A stretch of DNA of 64,000 bases from the NCBI RefSeq assembly GCF_002970975.1, contig NZ_PNFA01000008.1:124001-188000 (forward strand). Reading direction: 5' to 3'. This stretch comes from Microbacterium halophytorum. Lineage in GTDB: Bacteria; Actinomycetota; Actinomycetes; Actinomycetales; Microbacteriaceae. Each line of letters opens with the position of its first letter. Positions within the stretch are counted from its first letter, which is position 1. The position numbers and the translations under genes are program-made. This document shows positions 31,154 through 40,234 of this stretch, piece by piece. The notes under the pieces were generated by a model, which made no database searches, had not been told where the DNA came from, and saw only the letters and a program-made list of their open reading frames with translations.

Positions 31154-31245
31154 TCGGCTCCACGACGGGGAGCCGATCGTGCTAGGCCCCGCCGTGGCGG
31201 CGAAGAAGGAGAAGAGCCCGGACGAACATGCGTAGAATCTAGCAC
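31154..31245. promoter_or_regulatory. Divergent leuA/FadR-type control region
   Basis: GTGCTAG (31179-31185) and CTAGCAC (31239-31245) are inverted half-sites 53 bp apart. The -10 element TAGAAT (31233-31238) for the regulator gene abuts the second. In the leuA leader TCGGCTCC (31154-31161) and GGAGCCGA (31169-31176) form an 8-bp hairpin. The FadR-type protein is the likely binder; which symmetry it reads is inference. Confidence 0.35.
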
Positions 31246-31278
31246 AACTCCGCAGACAAGCAGACAGGAAGGTCGAGG

Positions 31279-31947
31279 ATGGCACAGGTGAGACGGACCT
31301 CCATGGCGGACCAGGCGGCCGATGTGCTGCTCGACCGCGTCCGTACGGGCGAGTGGACGCTCGGCTCCAAGATCCCCGGTGAGACGACTCTCGCCGCACA
31401 GCTCGGGGTCGGACGCACCACGGTGCGGGAGGCGATCCGCCAACTCGCCGGCCGCGGCGTGCTGACCACCCGCCAGGGCTCCGGGGTCTTCGTCACCGCG
31501 CTCGACGTGCGCGAGGACCGGGAACGGGCCCTGCAACACGCCGACATCGTCGCCGTGATCGAGGCCCGCATCGCGATCGAGACCGAGGCCTCCGCCCTCG
31601 CCGCCGCTCGCCGCACGCCAGCGGATCTCCGTGCGATCCGACGTGCGCTCGGTGCCAGGCAGGAGCGACGAGACAGCATCGAACACCACGTCGACGCCGA
31701 CACGGCATTCCACCGCGCCATCGTTGCCGCGGCGCACAACCCGATTCTGCTCGATCTGTTCGACGGCTTCACGCCGCGCCTCCGACAGGCGATGATCGAC
31801 ATGCTCCGGATCAGGGGCGAGTACGGCGGCGACGACGACCAGCACACCCACGCGTCGCTCACGGAAGCCATCACGCGAGGCGACTCCCGCGCCGCGGCGG
31901 AACGGAGCCGAGCCCATCTGGCCTCCCTCGCCACTGCCCTGACGTAA
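31279..31947 (+). CDS. FadR-subfamily GntR transcriptional regulator (FCD domain)
   Basis: 222-residue GntR/FadR regulator. The winged helix-turn-helix at about residues 10-75 reads [20 protein letters not shown] then [14 protein letters not shown] and ends in the wing RQGSGVFV. The helical FCD ligand domain (about 90-215) shows the histidine/aspartate metal-site pattern [11 protein letters not shown]. It sits between the divergent leuA and the downstream ilvB, so it probably controls both in response to a carboxylic acid. The promoter has a TAGAAT -10. Confidence 0.9.
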   Translation: MAQVRRTSMADQAADVLLDRVRTGEWTLGSKIPGETTLAAQLGVGRTTVREAIRQLAGRGVLTTRQGSGVFVTALDVREDRERALQHADIVAVIEARIAIETEASALAAARRTPADLRAIRRALGARQERRDSIEHHVDADTAFHRAIVAAAHNPILLDLFDGFTPRLRQAMIDMLRIRGEYGGDDDQHTHASLTEAITRGDSRAAAERSRAHLASLATALT

Positions 31948-32260
31948 GCGGTGCCGGCGAAATCATCGCCCCCGCAAGGCCGTCGGACGCCGACTTGCCG
32001 GCACGCCCCGCGGCCCATCGAGCTCGCCGGACGGGTGCTACGCTCAGCAGAAGCCGGTGCCTCCTACCCTGGACACTGTCGGCCACCACGGCGATCACGC
32101 CGCCGCCACACCGCGAGACGACATCCGCGGCTGGTGCGCGCATCACGGGCAGTCTCCATCCCGACACGCCTGCGCCGCTCATCTCTCGCCTTCGCCGCAA
32201 ATCGTCGCGCTCTGCGGCAGCGACGTCAGTGGTGAACATCTGCGTCCAGGAGCTGTTTCC
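31948..32260. other. 313-bp intergenic region before ilvB
   Basis: It holds the hairpin at 31951-32004 and a possible ilvB promoter (TACGCT at 32038-32043, weak), which would leave an approximately 210-nt leader. A small inverted repeat CGTCGC/GCGACG is at 32203-32208 and 32220-32225. I looked for a branched-chain leader peptide (runs of Leu, Val or Ile codons after a start) and saw no convincing one. The open frame continuous with ilvB through this region has no family-like sequence. Confidence 0.45.
31951..32004 (+). terminator. Hairpin after the FadR-type regulator gene
   Basis: GTGCCGGC (31951-31958) pairs with GCCGGCAC (31997-32004); inside, GTCGG (31982-31986) pairs with CCGAC (31990-31994). 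It lies 4 bp past the stop codon, without a T-tract. Confidence 0.45.
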
Positions 32261-34105
32261 ATGCCCTCTTTCAGCGCTGCCGTTTCCGGCGTGCCTGCCT
32301 CACCTGATCCGCGGCCCTCACGTGTCCCTGTAGGACGCAGCCACCCGCCCAGTGCCCGCCCCGTACTCACCGGTGCCGAAGCCGTGGTGCGCACTCTCGA
32401 ACTCCTCGGCATCACCGACGTCTTCGGCATCCCGGGCGGCGCAGTCCTGCCTGTGTATGACGCTCTGACGCGTTCGCACTCACTGCGACACGTTCTCGTG
32501 CGTCATGAGCAGGGCGCCGGCCACGCTGCCGAGGGGTACGCAGCGGCCAGCGGGAGGGTCGGCGTCGCGCTCTCGTCGAGCGGCCCCGGCGCGACAAACC
32601 TCGTCACGCCCATCATGGATGCCAAATCCGACTCTGTGCCTCTGCTCGTCATCACGGGGCAGGTGCGTTCGGAGCTGAGGGGAACAGACGCTTTCCAGGA
32701 GGCGGACATCGAGGGGATCACGCTGCCGATCACCAAACACTCGACGGTCGTCACGGCTGCCGCGGATATCCCGCGGGTGCTCTGTGCGGCATATCGGCTG
32801 GCGCACACCGGCCGCCCCGGCCCCGTCTTGGTCGACATCACCAGGGACGCCCTGACGGCATCCGCCGACTTCGTCTGGCCTCCCCCGGGCCACGACACGG
32901 CCGACGACAACCTCGGGCGGGTGAGCTCGACGCAGATCGGCCGCGCGGCACACGAGATCGGGCGCGCGAAAAGACCTGTGCTCTACGTCGGTGGCGGCGT
33001 CATACGCGCCGATGCGGCGGCAGAACTGGTGGAGCTCGCCGAGCTGGTGAGCGCTCCCGTGGTGACGACGTTGATGGCACGAGGCGTCTTTCCCGATTCG
33101 CACCCGCTCAATCTCGGAATGCCGGGTATGCATGGCACCGTGCCAGCGGTGCTCGCGCTGCAGGAATCAGACTTGATCGTCGCGATCGGCACGCGATTCG
33201 ACGAGCGCGTCACGGGTGACGCATCTCTGTTCGCCCCCAACGCCAGGGTCGTCCACATCGACATCGACCCGGCCGAGATCTCCAAGATCCGACGCGCAGA
33301 CGTGCCGATCGTCGCCGATGCGCGGGCGGCCCTGCCCGAGCTCACTCAGGCGGTGCGAGCTGTGTCCGGAAGCGCCCCGCGGACCCTGTCGTCGTGGTGG
33401 GCACGACTGCACGGGCTCCAACGGGAGTTCCCGCTGGGCTACGCACCAACCAGCGACGGATTGATCGCACCCCAGCACGTGATCCGTCGCATCGGGGAGC
33501 TCACCGGGCCGGAAGCCGTCTACACCGCGGGGGTCGGACAGCATCAGATGTGGGCAGCGCAGTTCCTCCCGTTCGAGCGGCCCCGTCAGTGGATCAACTC
33601 CGGCGGAGCAGGAACCATGGGCTACGCGGTCCCCGCGGCTCTGGGTGCCAAGACTGCTGAACCCGGGCGCGTCGTCTGGGCTATCGACGGAGACGGATCG
33701 TTCCAGATGACGAACCAGGAGCTCGCGACGTGTGCCATCAACGGCATCCCGATCAAGGTTGCGATCATCAACAACTCGGCGCTCGGGATGATCAGACAGT
33801 GGCAGACGCTCGTCTACGGCGAGCGCTACTCGCAGAGCGCTCTGCACACCGGCCATGAATCGGTCCGCATCCCAGATTTCGTCCGCCTCGCCGACGCGTA
33901 TGGCTGTGCGGCGATGCGAGTCGAGCGCGAGGTCGACATCGATCGGGCGATCCACTCGGCGCTGGCGATCAATGATCGCCCCGTTGTGATCGATTTCGTG
34001 GTCAGCGGAGACGCGATGGTCTGGCCCATGGTCCCCCAGGGCGTCGGCAACGACCGCATCCGCTACGCCCGTGAGCACGAGCGCGCGTTCGAGCACGACA
34101 ACTGA
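32261..34105 (+). CDS. ilvB: Acetolactate synthase large (catalytic) subunit
   Basis: 614-residue thiamine-diphosphate enzyme that condenses pyruvate to acetolactate or forms acetohydroxybutyrate. The catalytic glutamate is Glu83 in [18 protein letters not shown]-binding middle domain follows, and the TPP/Mg site is in [16 protein letters not shown] with [13 protein letters not shown]. The ATG at 32261 is preceded by AGGAG at ideal spacing. No ilvN regulatory subunit or ilvC follows, unlike housekeeping ilvBNC operons, so this looks like a second, possibly unregulated copy working with the short leuA. The biosynthetic type is inferred from the FAD-like central domain; a catabolic ALS is the alternative. 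Confidence 0.88.
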   Translation: MPSFSAAVSGVPASPDPRPSRVPVGRSHPPSARPVLTGAEAVVRTLELLGITDVFGIPGGAVLPVYDALTRSHSLRHVLVRHEQGAGHAAEGYAAASGRVGVALSSSGPGATNLVTPIMDAKSDSVPLLVITGQVRSELRGTDAFQEADIEGITLPITKHSTVVTAAADIPRVLCAAYRLAHTGRPGPVLVDITRDALTASADFVWPPPGHDTADDNLGRVSSTQIGRAAHEIGRAKRPVLYVGGGVIRADAAAELVELAELVSAPVVTTLMARGVFPDSHPLNLGMPGMHGTVPAVLALQESDLIVAIGTRFDERVTGDASLFAPNARVVHIDIDPAEISKIRRADVPIVADARAALPELTQAVRAVSGSAPRTLSSWWARLHGLQREFPLGYAPTSDGLIAPQHVIRRIGELTGPEAVYTAGVGQHQMWAAQFLPFERPRQWINSGGAGTMGYAVPAALGAKTAEPGRVVWAIDGDGSFQMTNQELATCAINGIPIKVAIINNSALGMIRQWQTLVYGERYSQSALHTGHESVRIPDFVRLADAYGCAAMRVEREVDIDRAIHSALAINDRPVVIDFVVSGDAMVWPMVPQGVGNDRIRYAREHERAFEHDN

Positions 34106-34152
34106 CTCGGGCCACCGTGACTCCCCGTTGCGCCGGAGTTCACCCGCACGGG

Positions 34153-34242
34153 ATCGCCACAATTGCGTCGGGTCCGAAGGCCGACGACCTCGGCTTCCGG
34201 GCTTTCGGCGGCGCCTCGCTCCGCCCACTGACAGACCCGCAG
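34153..34242 (+). pseudogene. Remnant of a quinone oxidoreductase-like gene
   Basis: Thirty codons in one frame read IATIASGPKADDLGFRAFGG then ASLRPLTDPQ, clearly related to IATIVSGAKADDLGIRAFSG then GSPHPLTDQQ of the intact gene at 29325-29414. The DNA is also similar but diverged. No start, nucleotide-binding fold or remaining domain is present, so it is a decayed fragment. It ends just before the vapBC promoter, suggesting a recombination or insertion scar. Confidence 0.75.
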
Positions 34243-34263
34243 TACGGGAGTACAGGCGCACTG

Positions 34264-34279
34264 ATACAGTTACCTGTAT
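34264..34279. promoter_or_regulatory. VapB operator over a probable leaderless promoter
   Basis: ATACAG (34264-34269) and CTGTAT (34274-34279) form an inverted repeat around TTAC that runs into the vapB ATG (34278). TACAGT (34265-34270) is a good -10, placing transcription start at or next to the ATG. Binding of the antitoxin complex would block both -10 and start. Confidence 0.6.
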
Positions 34280-34514
34280 GAAGACCACTGTGGATCTGCC
34301 CGACGCACTCGCCGCTGAGGCCCGCGAGATAGCGCGCGCCCAGGGCACGACGTTGCGCGAACTCGTGATCGACGGTCTGCACACGGCGGTCGAGAGCAGA
34401 AAGAGTCATGGCGCCACCCACCCGTTCTCCTTCGTCACGGTGTCCGGGCACGGCCTCGTGCCCGGCGTGGAGCCGAGCATATGGACCGAACTGGGGTACG
34501 GGTTGCCATCGTGA
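34278..34514 (+). CDS. vapB: VapB-type antitoxin
   Basis: 78-residue antitoxin. The N-terminal part (MKTTVDLPDALAAEAREIAR then AQGTTLRELVIDGL) is the short VapB-like DNA-binding fold, a ribbon followed by helices. The C-terminal half is the toxin-binding tail. The ATG at 34278 is chosen because the fold begins immediately and a -10 element ends 7 bp upstream; there is no Shine-Dalgarno. The stop overlaps the toxin GTG by 4 bp, assuring coupled translation. It neutralises VapC and represses the operon through the palindrome at the start codon. Confidence 0.88.
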   Translation: MKTTVDLPDALAAEAREIARAQGTTLRELVIDGLHTAVESRKSHGATHPFSFVTVSGHGLVPGVEPSIWTELGYGLPS

Positions 34515-34945
34515 TCGCCCTCGATACGAACGTCCTCGTCTACGCTCATCGCGAAGACAGCCCGCACCACGAACGCGCTCGCACGGCGGTCGAGGAACTC
34601 GCCGCATCAGGGCGGCGATTCGGCCTGCCGTGGCCCTGCGTTCACGAGTTCCTCGCTGTGTCGACCCATCCTCGAATCTACGATCCGCCGTCACCGACGG
34701 CCCTGGCTATGCAGGCGATGCGCGAGCTGTGCAGCTTGCCCTCGGCGACGCTCCTCTCCGAGGCACCCGACCACCTCACCCGGCTCTCCGGCCTGCTCGA
34801 CGCATCCGATGCCCGCGGCCCAAAAGTCCACGATGCGCGCATCGCCGCGATCTGCTTGTCGCACGGCGTCTCAGAACTGTGGACGGCCGACCGCGACTTC
34901 AGCTATTTTCCCGCGCTGTCGACCCGGAATCCCTTGATCCTCTGA
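34511..34945 (+). CDS. vapC: VapC-type PIN-domain ribonuclease toxin
   Basis: 144-residue PIN-domain endoribonuclease. The acidic active site is complete: Asp5 in IALDTNVLVYA, Glu46 in CVHEFLAV, Asp108 in KVHDARIAA and Asp127/Asp129 in WTADRDF. Related VapC toxins cut tRNA or rRNA; the target here is unknown. The GTG overlaps the vapB stop (GTGA). Intact catalytic residues argue for a functional toxin-antitoxin pair. A strong hairpin follows 33 bp later. Confidence 0.92.
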   Translation: MIALDTNVLVYAHREDSPHHERARTAVEELAASGRRFGLPWPCVHEFLAVSTHPRIYDPPSPTALAMQAMRELCSLPSATLLSEAPDHLTRLSGLLDASDARGPKVHDARIAAICLSHGVSELWTADRDFSYFPALSTRNPLIL

Positions 34946-34977
34946 AGCCGCGACCGCGGCCCGGACCGGTTCCGTGC

Positions 34978-35012
34978 GCGCGTGACCCCCGGTTACACCG
35001 GGGTTCGCGCGC
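34978..35012 (+). terminator. Terminator after vapBC
   Basis: A stem of about 16 bp with one mismatch runs from 34978 to 35012. Its core is CCCCGGT (34987-34993) with ACCGGGG (34997-35003) and a TAC loop; the outer arms are GCGCG/CGCGC. It ends 27 bp before metY. Confidence 0.75.
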
Positions 35013-35039
35013 ATACGGCGCGGCTGAGAGGATGTCGGG

Positions 35040-36368
35040 GTGAATCCCGAGGATCAGACGCACCTTCCCGCGGGCTTCGTCACCGCCCAGCTGGGTGCGG
35101 GGTACGAGCCGGCCGAGCACACCCACCAGACGGTCGGCGTGCCGATCCACCAGTCGTCGGCGTACCAGTTCGCAAACCTGCGTGAGGCGCGCGAGCGGTT
35201 CGCGCTGCGCCGCAAGGGCTTCATCTACAGCCGCAACTCGCACCCGACGCAGGTGGTGCTCGAGAAGCGCATCGCCGAGCTCGAGGGCGGTGTCTCGGCG
35301 GCCGCGACCGGGTCGGGCCAGGCGGCCACCACGGTCGCGACGCTCGCGCTCGCGGGCCGCGGCGGGCACATCGTCGCGTCGAGCAGCCTCTACGGCGGGT
35401 CGGTCGACCTCTTCCACGACACGTTCGCCGACTTCGGCATCGACGTCACGTTCGTCGACCAGGACGACCTCGACGCATGGCGCTCGGCCGTGCGCCCCAC
35501 GACGCGCGCGTTCTTCGCCGAGGGCGTCGCCAACCCCGTCGCGCAGGTCCTCGACATGCCTGCCGTCGCGGAGATCGCACACGCCGCCGGCGTGCCGCTC
35601 GTCGTCGACAGCACCGTCGCGACGCCCGTGCTGCAGCGCCCCAAGGAGCTGGGCGCCGACTTCGTCGTGCACTCCGCGACGAAGTTCCTCTGCGGCCACG
35701 GCACGTCGCTCGGCGGCGTCGTCGTCGACCTCGGCACCTTCGATTTCGGCGCGGAGCCTGCCAAGTGGCCGCAGCTGACCGAACCGCGCTTCCGCTTCGG
35801 CGGCGTCGCGCTCTGGGAGGCCTTCGGCCGCGAGGCCGCCTTCACGACGCTCATCAAGTCGAAGTACATCGCCGACCTCGGCCCCGCGCTCAGCCCGTTC
35901 AACGCGTTCCAGATCCTCACGGGCATCGAGACGCTCAACCTCCGCGTCCACCGCCACGCCGCGTCCGGTCTCGCGGTCGCCGAGTTCCTCGCGACCCACC
36001 CGGCCGTCGCCGCCGTGCACCACCCCGGCCTCGCCGGCAATCCGTGGCACGAGAACGCCGAGCGCCTGCTGCCCGCGGGCGTGCCCAGCGTGTACGCGTT
36101 CGACCTGCACTCCACGGGCGACGACGAGGCCGACTACGCGCGGGCTGAGCGGGTGCTCGATGCGCTGAGGGTCATCCGGATCGTCGCCAACATCGGCGAC
36201 GCGCGCACGCTCACGTGCCACCCCGCGACGATGACGCACAACCACATGACGCGCAAGCAGCTCGCCGATGCCGGCATCTCGTTCGCGACCATCCGGCTCT
36301 CGATCGGGCTCGAAGACCCCGCGGAGCTGATCGACGACCTGAGGCAGGCGCTCGACCGGGTGGTGTAG
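35040..36368 (+). CDS. metY: O-acetylhomoserine aminocarboxypropyltransferase (MetY type)
   Basis: 442-residue PLP-dependent Cys/Met-metabolism enzyme that joins sulfide to O-acetyl- or O-succinylhomoserine to give homocysteine. The PLP lysine is Lys215 in [15 protein letters not shown], and the PLP aspartate is Asp190 in [10 protein letters not shown]. Length and the segments [10 protein letters not shown] and ATGSGQAA fit the MetY/MetZ group better than cystathionine gamma-synthase. GTG start with GAGAGG upstream. It is monocistronic by context. It would use the sulfide made by the sulfur operon at 51-61 kb. Related gamma-lyases cannot be excluded from sequence alone. Confidence 0.87.
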   Translation: MNPEDQTHLPAGFVTAQLGAGYEPAEHTHQTVGVPIHQSSAYQFANLREARERFALRRKGFIYSRNSHPTQVVLEKRIAELEGGVSAAATGSGQAATTVATLALAGRGGHIVASSSLYGGSVDLFHDTFADFGIDVTFVDQDDLDAWRSAVRPTTRAFFAEGVANPVAQVLDMPAVAEIAHAAGVPLVVDSTVATPVLQRPKELGADFVVHSATKFLCGHGTSLGGVVVDLGTFDFGAEPAKWPQLTEPRFRFGGVALWEAFGREAAFTTLIKSKYIADLGPALSPFNAFQILTGIETLNLRVHRHAASGLAVAEFLATHPAVAAVHHPGLAGNPWHENAERLLPAGVPSVYAFDLHSTGDDEADYARAERVLDALRVIRIVANIGDARTLTCHPATMTHNHMTRKQLADAGISFATIRLSIGLEDPAELIDDLRQALDRVV

Positions 36369-36400
36369 TCCCCCAGGGGCGCCGGAGTAGGGTCGGAGGT

Positions 36401-37327
36401 ATGGCTGACCCTCGCGTTGCGGTGTATCTCGACTTCGACAACATCGTGATGAGCTGGTACGACCGCGTGCATGGCCGCAACGCGTACTCGAGGGACCGCG
36501 CGAAGATCGCGGAGGACGCCTCCGACCCCGAGATCGCGGAGCGGCTGCAGATCGCCAGGATCGACGTGGGCGCGATCATCGACTACGCCTCGTCGTTCGG
36601 CACGATGGTGCTCACGCGCGCGTACGCCGACTGGTCGTCGCCCGTGAACGCCGACTACCGCCAGCAGCTCGTGGCCCGCGCCGTCGACCTCGTGCAGCTG
36701 TTCCCCGCGGCCGCGTACGCGAAGAACGGCGCCGACATCCGTCTCGCGGTCGACGCCGTGGAGGACATGTTCCGCCTGCCCGACCTGACGCACGTCGTCA
36801 TCGTCGGCGGCGACAGCGACTACGTCCCCCTCGCCCAGCGCGTCCGTCGCCTCGGCCGGCACGTCGTCGGCGTGGGCGTCGCCGGCTCGACCGCGAAGTC
36901 GCTCGCGGCCGCCTGTGACGAGTTCGATGCCTACGACACGCTCCCCGGCGTCGTCATGCCCGAGAAGCCGAAGCGCAAGAAGCCGGCGGCGAAAGCCGAA
37001 GAGACGAAGCCCGATGACGCGCCGGCGGCCGAGGAGGCCAAGCCGCGCCGGCGGCGCCGAAAGCCCGCAGAGGAGCCGGAGCCCGACCCCGCCGAGTCGG
37101 CGGCGAAACTGCTGCACCGCGCGCTCGAGCTCGGGGGTCGCGACAAGAACGACGACGCCGAGTGGCTGCACGCCTCCGCCGTGAAGCAGCACATGCGCCG
37201 CATGGACCCGTCGTTCAGCGAGAAGGGCCTCGGCTTCCGCTCGTTCAACGCCTTCCTGCGCTCGCACGACGAGATCGCCGAGCTGAGCGAATCGGGCCAC
37301 GAGCGCCTCGTGCGCCTGAAGGAATAA
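36401..37327 (+). CDS. NYN-domain (PIN-like) protein with C-terminal LOTUS/OST-HTH domain
   Basis: 308-residue predicted RNA-processing protein. The NYN nuclease-like fold spans about 1-175, with acidic residues in [11 protein letters not shown] (Asp11, Asp13), [13 protein letters not shown] and [13 protein letters not shown] charged Lys/Glu/Arg/Pro-rich linker of about 50 residues follows. The C-terminal domain (about 225-305) matches the LOTUS/OST-HTH layout, with [10 protein letters not shown] and [17 protein letters not shown], thought to bind RNA. The ATG at 36401 begins right at the fold; the GGAGG is only 1 nt away, so initiation may differ. It probably degrades or processes a structured RNA; the target is unknown. 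Confidence 0.85.
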   Translation: MADPRVAVYLDFDNIVMSWYDRVHGRNAYSRDRAKIAEDASDPEIAERLQIARIDVGAIIDYASSFGTMVLTRAYADWSSPVNADYRQQLVARAVDLVQLFPAAAYAKNGADIRLAVDAVEDMFRLPDLTHVVIVGGDSDYVPLAQRVRRLGRHVVGVGVAGSTAKSLAAACDEFDAYDTLPGVVMPEKPKRKKPAAKAEETKPDDAPAAEEAKPRRRRRKPAEEPEPDPAESAAKLLHRALELGGRDKNDDAEWLHASAVKQHMRRMDPSFSEKGLGFRSFNAFLRSHDEIAELSESGHERLVRLKE

Positions 37328-37361
37328 CGTTTTCGTTCCGCACCTCGGTAGGCTCGGGGCT

Positions 37362-38765
37362 ATGACACTCGTTGCCGGTGTGGACTCCTCGACGCAGAGC
37401 TGCAAACTGATCATCCGCGACCTCGGAACGGGCGCCATCGTGCGCCAGGGGCGCGCCTCGCACCCGGATGGGACCGAGGTCGACCCGCAGGAATGGTGGG
37501 CAGCCCTCGAGACGGCGATCGCCGAGGCGGGAGGGCTCGACGACGTCGCCGCGCTCGCCGTCGGCGGCCAGCAGCACGGCATGGTCGCGCTCGACGCCGA
37601 TGGCCGCGTCATCCGGCCGGCGCTGCTCTGGAACGACACCCGGTCGGCCGGTGCCGCCGAGGACCTGATCGCCGAGGTCGGCCGCGCCGCACTCGCCGAG
37701 CGCACGTCGCTCGTGCCCGTCGCCTCGTTCACGGCCACGAAGCTGCGCTGGCTCGCCGACAACGAGCCGGAGAACGCGGCGCGCGTCGCCGCCGTGGCAC
37801 TCCCGCACGACTGGCTGACCTGGCGCCTGCGCGGGTACGGCCCCGCGGGCGAATCGGAGCACGGGGCCGTGCTGACCGAGCTCGTCACCGACCGCTCGGA
37901 TGCGAGCGGCACGAACTACTTCGACCCGACGACGGGCGAGTACGACCTCGACCTGCTCTCGCGCGCGCTGCGCCGCGACGCGAGCGACGTCGTCCTGCCG
38001 CGCGTCCTCGCACCGGACGAGTCGGTCGACGGCCCGAACGGGATGCGCGTCGGGGCCGGCGCCGGCGACAACGCGGCGGCCGCGCTCGGGCTCGGTGCGG
38101 GCGCGGGCGATGTCGTGGTCTCGATCGGGACATCCGGGACCGTGGCCGCCGTCACCGACGTCGCCGTGCGCGACGAGACGGGGACTGTCGCGGGCTTCGC
38201 CGATGCCACGGGGCGGTTCCTGCCGCTCGTGACGACGATCAACGGCGCCCGTGTTCTCGACGCGACGGCGCGGCTGCTCGGCGTCGACCACGGCGAGCTC
38301 GCACGCCTGGCGCTCGCGGCCGTGCCGGGCGCCGACGGCCTGGTGCTGCAGCCCTGGTTCGAGGGAGAGCGCACCCCGAACCTGCCTGACGCGACCGCGA
38401 CGCTGTTCGGGATGACGCTCGCGTCGACGACCCGCGAGAACCTCGCGCGCGCCGCGATCGAGGGCGTGCTGTGCGGGCTCGCGGAGGGCCTCGACGCCGT
38501 GCGCCGCCACGGCGTCGACGCCGAGCGCATCCTGCTGATCGGCGGCGCGGCCCAGAGCGAGGCCGTCGCGGCGATCGCTGCCCAGGTCTTCGACGCCCCC
38601 GTCGCCCGCCCCGAGCCCGGCGAGTACGTCGCCGCCGGGGCGGCGCTGCAGGCGGCATGGGCGCTCACGGGCGCGCGCCCCGAGTGGCCCGTGAGCCTCC
38701 TGGGCGAGCCGACGACCGACCCGCGCCCCGTCATCCGGGAGCAGTACACCGCGCGCCGCGGCTGA
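37362..38765 (+). CDS. xylB: Xylulokinase
   Basis: 467-residue FGGY-family sugar kinase, most like xylulokinase, phosphorylating D-xylulose with ATP. Visible: the phosphate-1 loop [26 protein letters not shown] with LLWNDTRS, the FGGY signature region around [13 protein letters not shown], and the adenosine motif [14 protein letters not shown]. No xylA or xylose transporter is adjacent. ATG start. A hairpin terminator follows directly. Confidence 0.9.
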   Translation: MTLVAGVDSSTQSCKLIIRDLGTGAIVRQGRASHPDGTEVDPQEWWAALETAIAEAGGLDDVAALAVGGQQHGMVALDADGRVIRPALLWNDTRSAGAAEDLIAEVGRAALAERTSLVPVASFTATKLRWLADNEPENAARVAAVALPHDWLTWRLRGYGPAGESEHGAVLTELVTDRSDASGTNYFDPTTGEYDLDLLSRALRRDASDVVLPRVLAPDESVDGPNGMRVGAGAGDNAAAALGLGAGAGDVVVSIGTSGTVAAVTDVAVRDETGTVAGFADATGRFLPLVTTINGARVLDATARLLGVDHGELARLALAAVPGADGLVLQPWFEGERTPNLPDATATLFGMTLASTTRENLARAAIEGVLCGLAEGLDAVRRHGVDAERILLIGGAAQSEAVAAIAAQVFDAPVARPEPGEYVAAGAALQAAWALTGARPEWPVSLLGEPTTDPRPVIREQYTARRG

Positions 38766-38767
38766 CC

Positions 38768-38796
38768 GGCGCCCGCGGGGGTTCCCCGTGAGCGCC
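38768..38796 (+). terminator. Terminator after xylB
   Basis: GGCGC (38768-38772) pairs with GCGCC (38792-38796). After one mismatch an inner 7-bp stem (38774-38780 with 38784-38790) has a 3-nt loop. Only a few bases past the stop. Confidence 0.55.
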
Positions 38797-38840
38797 GCCG
38801 GCGATAGCGTGAGCAGACCCCTCGGGAAGAAGGTGTCATC

Positions 38841-40055
38841 ATGCGCATCGTCGTGATCGGAGGCGGCCTCGCGGCCGCAACCGCCGTTGCAGAGCTCAGG
38901 GAGCGCGGATTCGAGGGCGAGATCGACCTCGTCACGGCCGAGGCGCGGCGGCCCTACGAGCGCCCGCCGCTGTCGAAGGGCTACCTGCTCGGCAGGGAAG
39001 GGCTCGACGCCGTCTACGCGCACGAGGCCGGTTGGGAGGCCGCGCACGGCGTCACGCTGCACCTGGGCGACCCGGCGCACCGCATCGGCGGCGGCGTCGT
39101 CGCCCTCGACAGCGGTGCCGAGCTCTCGTACGACCGCATCCTCCTCGCGACGGGTGCTGCCGCGCGCCGGCTGGACGTGCCAGGCGCCGACGCGCCGAAC
39201 GTGCGGCGGCTGCGCACGCTCGACGATTCCGACGCCCTGCGCGCGGAGCTGAGCGACGGAGGGCGCCGCGTCGTAGTCGTCGGCTCCGGATGGATCGGGC
39301 TCGAGACCGCTGCCGCCGCGCGCGAGTTCGGCAACGACGTCACGATCCTCTCCCCCGACCGCGTGCCGCTCGCGAAGGCCCTCGGCGACGAGATGGGCGA
39401 TGTCTTCCTGCGGCTGCACCGCGAGCACGGCGTCGAGTTCCTGCCCGGCCGCCGCGTCACGGCGATCGAGACGGGTCCCGACGGTGCGGCGACGGGCGTG
39501 CGCGCGGGCGACGAGACGATCCCCGCCGACCTCGCCATCGTGGGCATCGGCGCGGTTCCGGACACGGCGCTCGCCGAGACCGCCGGGGCCGCCGTCGACG
39601 GCGGCGTCTTCGTCGACGAGCACATGCGCACGTCGGTGACGGGGGTCTTCGCCGCGGGTGACTGCGCGAACCCCGTGCACCCCGTGCTCGGCGAGCGGCT
39701 GCGCACCGAGCACTGGGCGACCGCGATCGCGACCGCGAAGGTCGCGGCGGCGAACATGCTCGGCGGCGACGCCGTGCACGACGACATCCCCTACTTCTTC
39801 ACAGACCAGTACGACCTCGGCATGGAGTTCTCGGGCTACGCGCCGCTGATGCCGGGCGCCCGCGTGATCGTCCGCGGCGACCTCGACGCTCGCGAGTTCG
39901 TCGCGCTCTGGGTCGCAGCCGGCCGCGTCGTTGCCGGCATGAACGTCAATGTCTGGGACGTCAACGAAGAGGTGCAGCGGCTCATCCGCGACCGCGTCGA
40001 GGTGTCGGACGCTCGCCTCGCCGACCCAGCGGTGCCCCTCGACGCGATCGCCTGA
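38841..40055 (+). CDS. FAD-dependent NAD(P)H:ferredoxin reductase-like protein
   Basis: 404-residue flavoprotein of the BphA4/putidaredoxin-reductase type, passing electrons from NAD(P)H to a ferredoxin or rubredoxin. The first FAD motif is IVVIGGGLAAATAVAEL, where the usual GxGxxG reads GGGLAA. PPLSKGYL is the characteristic FAD loop, VVVGSGWIGLE is the NAD(P)H fold, and TGVFAAGDCAN closes the FAD site. A C-terminal reductase domain covers the last 80-90 residues. ATG with a GAAGAAGG Shine-Dalgarno. No ferredoxin or oxygenase gene is adjacent, so the partner is unknown. Confidence 0.88.
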   Translation: MRIVVIGGGLAAATAVAELRERGFEGEIDLVTAEARRPYERPPLSKGYLLGREGLDAVYAHEAGWEAAHGVTLHLGDPAHRIGGGVVALDSGAELSYDRILLATGAAARRLDVPGADAPNVRRLRTLDDSDALRAELSDGGRRVVVVGSGWIGLETAAAAREFGNDVTILSPDRVPLAKALGDEMGDVFLRLHREHGVEFLPGRRVTAIETGPDGAATGVRAGDETIPADLAIVGIGAVPDTALAETAGAAVDGGVFVDEHMRTSVTGVFAAGDCANPVHPVLGERLRTEHWATAIATAKVAAANMLGGDAVHDDIPYFFTDQYDLGMEFSGYAPLMPGARVIVRGDLDAREFVALWVAAGRVVAGMNVNVWDVNEEVQRLIRDRVEVSDARLADPAVPLDAIA

Positions 40056-40086
40056 GGGACACCCGCCGCAGGCGCCGCCGCGCTCA

Positions 40087-40146
40087 TCGCTATCTCACTC
40101 GTTGCGGTACAGCGCCCGGTTCTGGCGCAACAACTGCGATAGCGAT
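40087..40146. repeat. 60-bp imperfect-palindromic repeat, copy 1
   Basis: The ends TCGCTATC and GATAGCGA pair perfectly (10 bp including flanking bases 40085-40147). Inner GTTGC and GCAAC also pair, and CGCC/GGCG lies in the centre. Copy 2 at 41203-41262 has the same length and nearly identical ends (shared TCGCTATCTCACT, GTTGC, CAACTGCGATA) but a different centre. It lies between the FAD reductase gene and the AbiEi-like gene; a -10-like GATAAT (40161-40166) follows. Confidence 0.75.
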
Positions 40147-40234
40147 GCAGATCGCTTGGGGATAATCCGGTCCCCGGGGTGAACCGGGGTGTGGACAACG
40201 CCGGTCCGGGGCTGCGGGGTGACACCGTGGTGCC

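Noticed and set aside
31948..32260. Branched-chain leader peptide and attenuator before ilvB
   Set aside because: No short frame with clustered Leu, Ile or Val codons followed by alternative hairpins could be read.
38800..38820. Third copy of the 60-bp repeat (contains GCGATAGCG)
   Set aside because: Only nine bases match and the opposite end is missing; likely chance or promoter sequence.
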